Assembly: GCF_019904175.1 (NCBI RefSeq)
Contig: NZ_CP061913.1
Span: 8,246,001 to 8,310,000 of the forward strand
Source of the DNA: Dactylosporangium vinaceum
GTDB taxonomy: Bacteria > Actinomycetota > Actinomycetes > Mycobacteriales > Micromonosporaceae
Direction: 5' to 3'
Length of the DNA: 64,000 nt
Part shown: piece by piece, positions 20,443-28,131 of the stretch
Numbering within the stretch: the first letter of the stretch is position 1
How the letters are laid out: every line of letters begins with the position of its first letter
Translations under genes and position numbers: made by a program
Notes under the pieces: model-generated
What the model was told of the DNA's origin: nothing
What the model saw: the letters and a program-made list of their open reading frames with translations, nothing else
Database searches by the model: none

Positions 20443-21693
20443 TCAGAGCCGGATGCCCAGCAGTGCGTCGACCGCCGTCGCCATGAGGGCCGGGGCCTCG
20501 CGGTCGTCCCCCGCGTCGGCCAGTGTGGCGTCGACCCAGGCGTCGACGACGGCCAGGGCGCCCGGGGCGTCGAGGTCGTCGCCGAGGCGCTCGCGGAGCT
20601 GGGCGAGGAGTTCCGCGCCCGACGGGCCGATGCCCGCGCGGGCCGCCTCGCGCCAGCGGGACAGGCGCTGCTGGCCGGCCTTGAGCACGTCGTCGGTCCA
20701 CATGCGGTCGTTGCGGTAGTGATCGGCCAGCAGCGCCAGGCGCAGGGCCATCGGGTCGACGCCGTCGCCGCGCAGGCGGGAGACGAAGACCAGGTTGCCC
20801 TTGCTCTTCGACATCTTCTCGCCGTCGAAGCCGATCATGCCGGCGTGGACGTAGTGGGCGGCGAACGGGGCCTTGCCGGAGAGCGCCTCGGCGTGGGCGG
20901 CCGAGCATTCGTGGTGCGGGAACAGCAGGTCGTTGCCGCCGCCCTGGATGTCGACGGTGTCGCCGAGCAGGCTCTGGGCGATCACGGCGCACTCGATGTG
21001 CCAGCCGGGGCGCCCGGGCCCGAGGTCGCCGCCGTTCCAGGCCGGCTCGCCGTCACGGGCGCCGCGCCACAGCAGCGGGTCGAGAGGGTCGCGCTTGCCG
21101 GGGCGCTGCGGGTCGCCGCCGCGCTCGGCGGCCAGGCGGAGCATCTCGGTGCGCGACAGGTTGGACTCGTAGCCGAACGCGGGGGCGGTGGCGACGGAGA
21201 AGTACACGTCGCCGGTGCCGTCGTCGAGCGGGTAGGCGTGGCCGGAGGCCAGCAGCGACGACACCTTGCGGGCGATCTGCGGGATCGACTCGACCGCGCC
21301 GACGTAGCGCTTCGGCGGCAGGATGCGCAGCGCCTCCATGTCCTCGCGGAACAGCGCCGTCTCCCGCATCGCGAGCACCACCCAGTCCTCGCCGTCGCGG
21401 GCCGCCCGCTCCAGCAGCGGGTCGTCGATGTCCGTCACGTTCTGGACGTAGTCGACCTCGAGCCCGCCGTCCCGCCACACCCGGTTGGCCAGGTCGAACG
21501 CGATCATCGTGGCCGCGTGGCCGAGGTGGGTCGCGTCGTACGGGGTGATGCCGCAGACGTACATGGTCGCGGGCCGGCCCTCGATCTCGACCGGCGCGAT
21601 CTCCCGGCGCGCCGAGTCGAACAGGGCGAGCGGCGCTACGCCGGCGGCGGGGCGGGGCAGCGTCGGCAGCGCGGGCGCGATCCAGGAGTCCAT
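20443..21693 (-). CDS. mshC: mycothiol ligase MshC (cysteine:GlcN-Ins ligase)
   Basis: 416 residues, the usual MshC length (about 412). It is a cysteinyl-tRNA-synthetase paralogue that couples cysteine to GlcN-Ins in mycothiol biosynthesis. The zinc/HIGH region MYVCGITPYDATHLGHAAT, the zinc-binding WHIECAVIAQ, the GGNDLLFPHHECSAAHAE segment and the KMSKS loop GEKMSKSKGNL are all present. The short form without a tRNA anticodon-binding domain separates it from CysS. Start MDSWIAPALPTLPRP matches family N-termini. It marks the organism as mycothiol-producing. Confidence 0.96.
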   Translation of the reverse strand: MDSWIAPALPTLPRPAAGVAPLALFDSARREIAPVEIEGRPATMYVCGITPYDATHLGHAATMIAFDLANRVWRDGGLEVDYVQNVTDIDDPLLERAARDGEDWVVLAMRETALFREDMEALRILPPKRYVGAVESIPQIARKVSSLLASGHAYPLDDGTGDVYFSVATAPAFGYESNLSRTEMLRLAAERGGDPQRPGKRDPLDPLLWRGARDGEPAWNGGDLGPGRPGWHIECAVIAQSLLGDTVDIQGGGNDLLFPHHECSAAHAEALSGKAPFAAHYVHAGMIGFDGEKMSKSKGNLVFVSRLRGDGVDPMALRLALLADHYRNDRMWTDDVLKAGQQRLSRWREAARAGIGPSGAELLAQLRERLGDDLDAPGALAVVDAWVDATLADAGDDREAPALMATAVDALLGIRL

Positions 21694-21818
21694 GACCAAC
21701 AGCCTATCCGCGCCGCCCCCGAACGCGTGATGTGACGAACGCAGTGCTGTGACCGCAGCCATAGCCTGCTCGGCGGCGCCGACCGGCGCTGTCGCCGTCC
21801 GGAACGGGCGCCCGGCCT

Positions 21819-21829
21819 TGCTAAACTCG
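21819..21829 (+). promoter_or_regulatory. TGCTAAACTCG motif before the ArsR gene
   Basis: This 11-mer lies 32 bases before the ArsR start. It recurs with one change (TGCTAAATTCG, 22829-22839) before the SulP gene. This is consistent with an ArsR half-site controlling both genes. Confidence 0.35.
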
Positions 21830-21861
21830 CGGCGTCCCGCACGCGACGAAGGGGGTGGGGG

Positions 21862-22203
21862 GTGGCCAGCCCGCCGCTGTATCAGCTGAAGGCCGAGTTC
21901 TTCAAGACGCTGGCACACCCGGCCCGCATCCGGGTGCTGGAGCTGCTCAGCGAACGCGAGCACGCCGTCTCCGAGATGCTGCCCGAGGTCGGGATCGAGT
22001 CCGCCCACCTGTCGCAGCAGCTGGCCGTGCTGCGCCGGGCCAACCTCGTGGTGTCGCGCAAGGAAGGTTCGACCGTCTTCTACGCGCTCACCAGCCCGGA
22101 CGTGGCCGAGCTGCTCGCCGTGGCCCGCAAGATCCTGACCGGCGTGCTGACCGGCCAGGCCGGGCTGCTGGCCGACCTGCGCACGTCGCCCGCGCCCAGG
22201 TAG
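21862..22203 (+). CDS. ArsR family transcriptional regulator
   Basis: 113 residues from GTG, preceded by GAAGGGGG. It is a single winged HTH domain: AEFFKTLAHPARIRVLELLS, ISHLSQQ-type ESAHLSQQLAVLRRANLVV and wing KEGSTVFYALT. It lacks the Cys metal-binding pair of classical arsenic or cadmium sensors. ArsR genes of this type are common next to SulP transporters in actinobacteria, and a SulP gene lies about 650 bases downstream. Confidence 0.9.
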   Translation: MASPPLYQLKAEFFKTLAHPARIRVLELLSEREHAVSEMLPEVGIESAHLSQQLAVLRRANLVVSRKEGSTVFYALTSPDVAELLAVARKILTGVLTGQAGLLADLRTSPAPR

Positions 22204-22256
22204 CGCGGCGACCCGACCGGCCACGCCCGGGGCGGCGGCTTCGATCCCGCTCCCGG

Positions 22257-22622
22257 CTACCAGGGAGCGCGGTTGCGCGGTGCGGTGCTCGCCCGCGGCG
22301 GGCCGGCCGACAGCAGATACAGGCGATCGGCGATCCGCCTGGCCAGGTCGGTGAGATCGTCACGGGCGTCCGCGCGGAGCAGCCGTACAGCGGCGTGGAC
22401 GGCACTGACGAGCATCGGGCCGTGCTCCGGCCACAGCGACGCCGACCGCATGATGTGCGATGCCGCCACGCCGAGCCGGACGTTGAGCGTCGCCGGCCCG
22501 GCCGCCGGGTCCTGCAGCGCGGTCAGCAGCCTGCCGGCGACGACGGTGTAGGCCTCCCACGCCGCTCGCCGCGCCGGCGGGCCCGGGCTCACGGCCACCG
22601 GGCCTCCGGCCGGCCGGTTCAC
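22257..22622 (-). CDS. small hypothetical protein
   Basis: 121 residues from a GTG start overlapping the stop of the ArsR-like remnant (GTGA), so it would be translated by coupling. Mostly alpha-helical, with AAWEAYTVVAGRLLTALQD and LTDLARRIADRLYLLSAG. No recognised family. Coding character is moderate. Confidence 0.5.
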   Translation of the reverse strand: MNRPAGGPVAVSPGPPARRAAWEAYTVVAGRLLTALQDPAAGPATLNVRLGVAASHIMRSASLWPEHGPMLVSAVHAAVRLLRADARDDLTDLARRIADRLYLLSAGPPRASTAPRNRAPW

Positions 22623-22750
22623 GCCGCCGCCGGCGCTGATGCGGCGCTCGCGGTGAGGTCGGCGCTGAGCAGCTCCGGCACCCGGATGCGCACCGGGTGG
22701 CCGAGCGTGCGGAACAGCTCGACCTCCAGCTGGTCAAGCGGAACGTCCAT
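22619..22750 (-). pseudogene. vestigial ArsR-type regulator (N-terminal 43 residues)
   Basis: The frame starts MDVPLDQLEVELFRTLGHPV and continues RIRVPELLSADLT, clearly the first helices of an ArsR protein and similar to the intact copy at 21862 (AEFFKTLAHPARIRVLELLS). It then ends in Ala/Ser-rich sequence without the recognition helix and wing. It sits divergently in front of the SulP gene, the usual place of a SulP-linked ArsR, so it looks like the decayed original regulator. Confidence 0.6.
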
Positions 22751-22828
22751 CGCGCTCCTCCATTGCCGGGCGCGTCGCCGCGTGGGGCGACACCCACGAA
22801 CGACTGCTGACTTTACTATATTCGCAAC

Positions 22829-22839
22829 TGCTAAATTCG
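22829..22839 (+). promoter_or_regulatory. TGCTAAATTCG motif in the A/T-rich promoter of the SulP gene
   Basis: Lies in the only A/T-rich stretch of this locus (22811-22848), between the vestigial ArsR and SulP genes. TACTATATT just upstream could provide a -10 element. The motif is shared with the promoter of the intact ArsR gene at 21819. Confidence 0.35.
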
Positions 22840-22861
22840 GCATATACGAGGGTGGGATGGG

Positions 22862-24535
22862 ATGCGGCGAATCCTGGAGGCGCCCTCCGCACGGTTGATC
22901 GAGCTGCTGCCCGGGCGGTCGGACTGGGACGCGGTCCGCCGCAGCCCGCGCGCCGATCTCGTGGCGGGGCTCACGGTGGCGGTGGTGGCGCTGCCACTGG
23001 CGCTGGCGTTCGGTGTCACCTCCGGCCTCGGCGCGCAGGCCGGGCTCATCACCGCGGTGGTGGCCGGGGCGCTCGCCGCCGTGTTCGGCGGCTCCAACCT
23101 CCAGGTGTCCGGGCCGACCGGCGCAATGACCGTGGTGCTGGTGCCGGTCGTCCAGCAGTTCGGCGCCGGCGGCGTGCTGCTGGCCGGCCTGATGGCGGGT
23201 GTGGTGCTGCTCGGGATGGCCCTGGCCCGGCTGGGCCGGTTCGTGCGGTATCTGCCCACGCCGGTGATCGAGGGCTTCACCGCCGGGATCGCGGTCGTGA
23301 TCGCCCTGCAGCAGGTCCCCGCGGCGCTGGGTGTCGCCGATGCGCACGGCGCGAAGGTGTGGGCGGTCGCCGGCGATGCCCTGGCCCGGTTCGTCAAGCA
23401 CCCCCACCCCGCCGCCGTCGCGGTCGCCGCCGGTGTCGCGGCAGTGATGCTGCTCGGCGCGCGGTGGCGCCCGGGGTTGCCCTTCTCGCTGCTGGCGGTG
23501 GCGGCGGCGACCGGTTTGGCGCAGTTCGCACCGATCGAGCTGACCCGCATCGGCGCCCTCCCGGCCGGGCTGCCGGCACCGTCGCTGGCGTTTCTGGACC
23601 TGGGCGCCGTCTGGACGCTGCTGCCCTCCGCGCTGGCCGTCGCGGCGCTGGCCGCGCTGGAGAGCCTGCTGTCGGCGACGGTGGCCGACGGGATGAGCGT
23701 CGGCGAGCGGCACGACCCGGACCGTGAACTGTTCGGCCAGGGCCTGGCCAACCTGGCGGCCCCGCTGTTCGGCGGCATCCCGGCGACCGCCGCGATCGCC
23801 CGCACGGCGGTCAACGTCCGGGCCGGCGCACGCTCGAAGCTGGCGGCGCTCACCCACGCCGTGGCCCTCGCCGCGATCGTCCTGGCCGCCGCGCCGCTCG
23901 TCTCCCGCATCCCGCTCGCCGCCCTGGCCGGCGTGCTGCTGGCCACGACGGTGCGGATGGTCGAGGCCAGCGCCCTGATCGCCCTGGCCCGCTCGACGCG
24001 CGGCGACGCGCTGGTGCTCGCCCTGACCTTCACGGTGACAGTCGTGTTCGACCTCGTCACGGCGGTCGCGGTTGGCATCGGCGTGGCGGTCGTGCTCGCG
24101 TTGCGGGCGGTGGCCCGCAGCGTCCGGCTCGAGCAGGTGCCGCTGGAGCCCGGTGACCACAGCGCCGAGGAGCATCAGCTGCTGGCGGAGCACATCGTCG
24201 CGTACCGCCTCGACGGTCCGCTGTTCTTCGCCGCCGCCCACCACTTCCTGATCGAACTGTCCGAGGTCGCCGACGTCCGGGTGGTGATCCTGCGCATGTC
24301 GCGGGTGTCGACGATCGACGCGACGGGCGCGCACGTCCTCGGCGATGCCATCACGCGGCTGCAGCGGCGCGGGATCGCCGTGCTGCTGTCCGGCATCGCC
24401 CCGGGCCACGACCAGGTGCTGGCCACGCTCGGCGTCGCCGAGCAGCTGCGGCGCGACAACCTGATCTTCCCCGACACCCCGTCGGCCATCGCCTACGCCC
24501 GGACCCGCCTCCTCGGCCCGGCCGCCACCCGATGA
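22862..24535 (+). CDS. SulP family anion transporter with STAS domain
   Basis: 557 residues. The N-terminal SLC26/SulP membrane domain (about residues 30-425) contains the signature region RADLVAGLTVAVVALPLALA, GGSNLQVSGPTGAMTVVL and GGIPATAAIARTAVNVRAGA. A cytoplasmic STAS domain follows (about 445-545; MSRVSTIDATGAHVLGD). These proteins carry sulfate, bicarbonate or other anions; no carbonic anhydrase domain is fused here. The adjacent ArsR-type regulators suggest transcriptional control. Confidence 0.92.
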   Translation: MRRILEAPSARLIELLPGRSDWDAVRRSPRADLVAGLTVAVVALPLALAFGVTSGLGAQAGLITAVVAGALAAVFGGSNLQVSGPTGAMTVVLVPVVQQFGAGGVLLAGLMAGVVLLGMALARLGRFVRYLPTPVIEGFTAGIAVVIALQQVPAALGVADAHGAKVWAVAGDALARFVKHPHPAAVAVAAGVAAVMLLGARWRPGLPFSLLAVAAATGLAQFAPIELTRIGALPAGLPAPSLAFLDLGAVWTLLPSALAVAALAALESLLSATVADGMSVGERHDPDRELFGQGLANLAAPLFGGIPATAAIARTAVNVRAGARSKLAALTHAVALAAIVLAAAPLVSRIPLAALAGVLLATTVRMVEASALIALARSTRGDALVLALTFTVTVVFDLVTAVAVGIGVAVVLALRAVARSVRLEQVPLEPGDHSAEEHQLLAEHIVAYRLDGPLFFAAAHHFLIELSEVADVRVVILRMSRVSTIDATGAHVLGDAITRLQRRGIAVLLSGIAPGHDQVLATLGVAEQLRRDNLIFPDTPSAIAYARTRLLGPAATR

Positions 24536-24598
24536 GCCGGCCGCCGCACACGGCATCGGCGGTGCGCTTGCCCTTCCCGTAGCTGGAAGGGTTTGACT

Positions 24599-25405
24599 GT
24601 GCGTATGACGACGGGCGTGTCCATCGGGGAGTTCTCGCGGCTGTGCCACCTGTCCGCGAAGACGCTGCGGTACTACCACGACATCGGGCTGCTGGTGCCG
24701 GCCGCTGTCGACCGGGGCACCGGGCATCGGCGCTACCAGCCGGAGCAGGCCGGGGACGCGCACCTCATCCGGCGGCTCCGGGGCCTGGACATGCCCCTCG
24801 CCGAGATCCGCACCGTGCTCGCGGCACCCGCGGCGCAGGCGCGGGTGGCGGCCCTCGCCCGGCACCTGGATCGGATGGAGGCCGAGCTCACCCGGGCCCG
24901 GGAGGTCGTCGCCTCACTGCGGCGGCTGCTGGACGAGCCACCGCCGATCACGGTGCTGTACCGCGCCCAGGCCCCCGTCCCCGTGCTGCGGCGGCACCGC
25001 CGGGTCGCGCGCGCCGACGTCGCCGAGTGGTGCCGGGTGAGCTTCGACGAGCTCTTCGGCGCGCTCGCCGGGGCCGGGACTGACCCGGCCGGCGTCCCGG
25101 GCTCCACGTACTCGCCCGAGTTCTTCGAGCGGGACGAGGGCGAGGTCGTCACGTTCGTCCCGGTCCTGCCCGGCGTGCTCGACGCCGACCCGCGCCGGGC
25201 CGAGCTGCCCGCGCGCCGCTACGCGGTGGCCGTGCACGCCGGGCCGTTCGCCGACTGCGACCTCACCTACGGCGCGCTCGGCGCCCACGTGGCCGCCCAC
25301 GACGAGGCGCTCACCGAGCCGATCGTCGAGCAGTACCTGGTCGGCCCGCACCACACCGCCGACCCCGACCGCTACCGGACCGAAGTCTGCTGGCCGGTCC
25401 GCTGA
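24599..25405 (+). CDS. MerR family regulator with GyrI-like effector domain
   Basis: 268 residues if started at GTG 24599, which has GGAAGGG seven bases upstream; TTG 24593 and ATG 24605 are alternatives in the same frame. The N-terminal MerR HTH reads SIGEFSRLCHLSAKTLRYYH and RRYQPEQ. A coiled coil (about 85-115) joins it to a C-terminal GyrI/AraC-effector-like domain ending in VEQYLVGPHHTADPDRYRTE. BmrR-like proteins of this build respond to small hydrophobic ligands. The VOC gene follows 20 bases downstream and is likely a target. Confidence 0.9.
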   Translation: MRMTTGVSIGEFSRLCHLSAKTLRYYHDIGLLVPAAVDRGTGHRRYQPEQAGDAHLIRRLRGLDMPLAEIRTVLAAPAAQARVAALARHLDRMEAELTRAREVVASLRRLLDEPPPITVLYRAQAPVPVLRRHRRVARADVAEWCRVSFDELFGALAGAGTDPAGVPGSTYSPEFFERDEGEVVTFVPVLPGVLDADPRRAELPARRYAVAVHAGPFADCDLTYGALGAHVAAHDEALTEPIVEQYLVGPHHTADPDRYRTEVCWPVR

Positions 25406-25425
25406 CCATCGAGAGGAACGTACGA

Positions 25426-25770
25426 ATGTCGGATCTTCAGGTAGCCAACATCACCACCGACTGCACCGGCAACGCCACCGAGCTGGCGCAGTTCTACGCC
25501 GGCCTGCTCGGCCGCGCGGTGAACCCCGGGGCGTCGGAGTACTTCGCGGCGCTGAGCGGCTCGCCCACGCTCATGTTCATCAGGGTGCCCGACCGCACGC
25601 CGGGAAAGAACAGCGTCCACATCGACATGCACACCGACGACATCCCGGCCGCCGTGGAGCGGGCGGTGTCGCTGGGCGCCAAGCACGTCGGCGACTTCGA
25701 CGAGTACGGCGCGAGGTGGGCCACCCTCACCGACCCCGAGGGCAACCTGTTCGACATCGGCGCGAGCTGA
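25426..25770 (+). CDS. VOC (glyoxalase/bleomycin resistance) family protein
   Basis: 114 residues, one VOC module of two beta-alpha-beta-beta-beta units: LQVANITTDCTGNATELAQF, then HIDMHTDDIPAAVERAV and the family end TDPEGNLFDIG. The His in VHIDMH and the Glu in DPEGN sit at the usual metal positions. GAGAGGA precedes the ATG. It probably forms a dimer with a catalytic or ligand-binding role, and is cotranscribed with the MerR-type regulator. Confidence 0.88.
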   Translation: MSDLQVANITTDCTGNATELAQFYAGLLGRAVNPGASEYFAALSGSPTLMFIRVPDRTPGKNSVHIDMHTDDIPAAVERAVSLGAKHVGDFDEYGARWATLTDPEGNLFDIGAS

Positions 25771-25779
25771 GGCCGGCGG

Positions 25780-26583
25780 CTAGATCGGCGGCCACGGGAT
25801 CGCGTGGCGGTCCTCGTCGGGCTCGGGGAACGTGCGGGCCTTCAGCAGTGCCTCGATGCGGACCGAGACCATGCCGACCTCGGCCGGGGTCAGGTGCTCG
25901 CCCAATGCTTCGGCGAGGCCCGCGGAGTACTGCGCGCGCAGCTTCTCCAGCACCTCGATGCCCTCGTCGGGCAGGGGCTCGCCGGCCCAGCCCCAGATGA
26001 TCGTGCGGAGCTTGTCCTCCGTGTGGAAGCAGATGCCGTGATCGACGCCGTGGACCGAGCCGTCCACGGTGTCGATCACGTGGCCGCCCTTGCGGTCGGC
26101 GTTGTTCGCGACCGCGTCGAAGACCGCGATGCGGGCCAGCCGCGGGTCGTCGGCGTGGGCCAGCACGAACGGGCGGCCGCGCTCGTCGCGGGCCGACATG
26201 ATCCGCCGCCACGACCGCGGCACCTTGTTCGCCGGGACGAACCCGAGGAGCAGGTCGTCGCTCTGCTGCTCGTCGTCGATCCAGAGCTGGACCATGCCCG
26301 GCCCCAGCGGGCCGTCGCGCAGCAGGGTCGGGGGGACGATCCCCCAGCCGGTGGCCTCGGAGAGCAGCCACGCGGAGTACTCCCGGCCGGCGAGCGTCCC
26401 GTCGGGGAAGTCCCACAGCGGGCGCTCGCCGCTGACCGGCTTGTAGACGCACCGGGCGACCGTGTCGCCGAGGGTGATCACGCAGCGCAGGGTGGCGTTG
26501 GAGGCGTCCATGAGCCGGCCTTCGAGCTCCAGCTCGCCGTGGCGTAGCAGCTCCAGCGCCTCGTCCTCGGGCAGGGCCGGCAC
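25780..26583 (-). CDS. SCO1664-family protein (PI3/4-kinase-like fold)
   Basis: 267 residues from GTG (MPALPEDEALELLRHGELEL). It belongs to an actinobacterial family with a kinase-like core: CVYKPVSGERPLWDFP looks like a nucleotide-binding Lys segment, FDAVANNADRKGGHVI contains the N/D motif, and VHGVDHGICFH a metal-binding Asp. Biochemical role unknown. It sits 6 bases behind the DUF3090 gene and two genes from the histidine phosphatase, the same order as in the mycobacterial Rv2133c-Rv2135c block. Confidence 0.85.
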   Translation of the reverse strand: MPALPEDEALELLRHGELELEGRLMDASNATLRCVITLGDTVARCVYKPVSGERPLWDFPDGTLAGREYSAWLLSEATGWGIVPPTLLRDGPLGPGMVQLWIDDEQQSDDLLLGFVPANKVPRSWRRIMSARDERGRPFVLAHADDPRLARIAVFDAVANNADRKGGHVIDTVDGSVHGVDHGICFHTEDKLRTIIWGWAGEPLPDEGIEVLEKLRAQYSAGLAEALGEHLTPAEVGMVSVRIEALLKARTFPEPDEDRHAIPWPPI

Positions 26584-26589
26584 TCGGCG

Positions 26590-27162
26590 CTACCGGCGGT
26601 AGCCGTTGTGCCGCGGGCAGAGGTGCCCGCGCGCGTCGAGGGGCTGGCCGCACAGCGGGCACGGCGGGCGGCCGGAGGCGACGACCCGCTTGGCCCGCTC
26701 GATGAACGCCTTCGTGGCGGCCGGGGTGAGCCGGACCCGCAGGCGGTCCCGGTCGGCGGTGGCCAGCTCGTCGTCCTCGTCGTCGAGCTCGCTCTCGCGC
26801 TCCTCGGTCTCCTCGTCGCCGACGGCGATCGCCTCGATGATGACCGTGGCGGTGTCGACGTCGAACTGCAGGCCGAGGGTGCCGACCCGGAACTCCTCGT
26901 CAAGTGGCGTGTCGAGCGGCTCGTTGTCGGCGGTCTCGACGACCGTCTCCGCCGCGAGGTCGACGCCGAAGCGGCGGTGGGCCTCCTGCAGCAGCTCTTC
27001 CAGCTTCTCGGCCAGCAGGGTGACCTGCACCTTCTCCAGGGCGACGCTGACCAGCCGGCCGCCGCCGCGCGCCTGCAGGAAGAAGGTCCGCTCCCCCGGC
27101 GCACCGACTGTGCCGGCAACGAACCGCTCCGGCGGCTCGAATGCATACACGTGGTGGCTCAT
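26590..27162 (-). CDS. DUF3090 protein
   Basis: 190 residues from ATG 27162 (MSHHVYAFEPPERFVAGTVG). Start support is a perfect GGAGG seven bases upstream. The domain runs through the protein, with FFLQARGGGRLVSVALEKVQ, an acidic stretch near 120-140 and a C-terminal zinc-ribbon-like CPLCGQPL...CPRH. The function of DUF3090 is unknown; it is conserved across actinobacteria next to the phosphatase and SCO1664-type genes. The leader in front of it is made of tandem repeats with short reading frames, described separately. Confidence 0.9.
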   Translation of the reverse strand: MSHHVYAFEPPERFVAGTVGAPGERTFFLQARGGGRLVSVALEKVQVTLLAEKLEELLQEAHRRFGVDLAAETVVETADNEPLDTPLDEEFRVGTLGLQFDVDTATVIIEAIAVGDEETEERESELDDEDDELATADRDRLRVRLTPAATKAFIERAKRVVASGRPPCPLCGQPLDARGHLCPRHNGYRR

Positions 27163-27375
27163 GCTGTCACCTCCGCTTCGCTCCGGCGCCAGCCTGAGCC
27201 CAATCTGCGCCCATGATGAGTGGCCTCTCCGCAAGCTCCGAACCACTCATGCTGTCACCTCCGCTTCGCTCCGGCGCCAGCCTGAGCCCAATCTGCGCCC
27301 ATGATGAGTGGCCTCTCCGCAAGCTCCGAACCACTCATGCTGTCACCTCCGCGTCGCTCCGGCGGAACCACTCAT
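27160..27375 (-). repeat. tandem 88-bp repeat duplicating the ribosome-binding site and start codon of the DUF3090 gene
   Basis: The segment with the start codon at 27162 recurs exactly 88 bases upstream (ATG at 27250), again 88 bases further (27338), and once more as a 37-base version lacking 51 bases (ATG at 27375). The two full copies are almost identical in all bases. The same GGAGGTGACAGCATGAG context appears at 27162, 27250 and 27338. Confidence 0.93.
27167..27375 (-). promoter_or_regulatory. chain of three upstream reading frames in the DUF3090 leader
   Basis: Minus-strand frames: 27375-27343 (10 codons, MSGSAGATRR), 27338-27255 and 27250-27167 (27 codons each, MSGSELAERPLIMGADW ... 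KRR). Each stop codon TGA overlaps the GGAGGTGA of the next ribosome-binding site and is followed four bases later by the next ATG. The last of the chain is the ATG of DUF3090. Translation could pass by termination-reinitiation from one frame to the next. The first ATG lacks a ribosome-binding site and follows a TAGAGT box by about 7 bases, so it may be leaderless. Confidence 0.55.
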
Positions 27376-27426
27376 GCTCTGAACTCTATCCAGTCGGGCG
27401 GCTATCCGCCGCAGGCGGGCACAAGA

Positions 27427-28131
27427 TCACACCGAACCGCCCGAACCGCCACCGACGGCCGCATCCGACGACGGTTCGCCCTCGGCCTTCTCCGGCGGCT
27501 GAAACCCGGACAGATCTCCGCCGGTGTCGTTCAGGCGAAGCACAAAAGACCTGAGTGGGGTGTACCGGATCACCGTCACCGAGGCCGGCTCCACCGCGAG
27601 GCGCTGGAACAGGTCGAGGTGCATGCCCAGCGCGTCCGCGGCGATCGCCTTGATGATGTCGCCGTGGCTGCACGCCAGCCACACCGCCTCGGGCCCGTGC
27701 GACTCGGCGATGCGGGCGTCCCAGGAGCGGATGGCGCTTATCGCCCGGGCCGACATGGCGGCCATCGACTCGCCGCCCTCGCCGGGGAAGACGGCCGCCG
27801 ACGGGTGGGCCTGCACCGTCGCCCACAGCGGCTCCTTGGCCAGCTCGCTGAGGGGCCGGCCGGTCCAGTCGCCGTAGCGGCACTCGATGATGCCCTCGTC
27901 CTCGAGCACGTCGGTGACGTCGGGCAGGGCCAGGGACAGCGTCTCCCGGCAGCGGGGCAGCGGGCTGCTGACCACGGCGGCCAGGGGCAGCTTGGCCGCC
28001 GCGAGCCGCTCGCCGACCTTGACGGCCTGGGCCCGGCCGACCTCGTCGAGGCCGACCGGCTGGTGGCCGGCCAGGACCCCTGTCGCGTTCGTCGTGGTCC
28101 GCCCGTGGCGCAGCAGCAGCACAGTCGTCAT
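27427..28131 (-). CDS. histidine phosphatase family protein (MSMEG_4193/Rv2135c type)
   Basis: 234 residues. The phosphohistidine loop LLRHGRTTTNATGVLAG is at the N-terminus, followed by SSPLPRCRETLSLAL, the acid ECRYGDWTGRPLSEL and the second His in ACSHGDIIKAI. This is the phosphoglycerate-mutase-like superfamily; the substrate is unknown. The C-terminal tail is Gly/Ser-rich. The start overlaps the upstream LLM gene stop (ATGA), so the two are coupled. Confidence 0.9.
   Translation of the reverse strand: MTTVLLLRHGRTTTNATGVLAGHQPVGLDEVGRAQAVKVGERLAAAKLPLAAVVSSPLPRCRETLSLALPDVTDVLEDEGIIECRYGDWTGRPLSELAKEPLWATVQAHPSAAVFPGEGGESMAAMSARAISAIRSWDARIAESHGPEAVWLACSHGDIIKAIAADALGMHLDLFQRLAVEPASVTVIRYTPLRSFVLRLNDTGGDLSGFQPPEKAEGEPSSDAAVGGGSGGSV

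Noticed and set aside
22619..24865. 748-codon antisense frame spanning the SulP gene
   Set aside because: Shadow of the SulP gene; only its last 43 codons (the ArsR-like remnant) have independent support.
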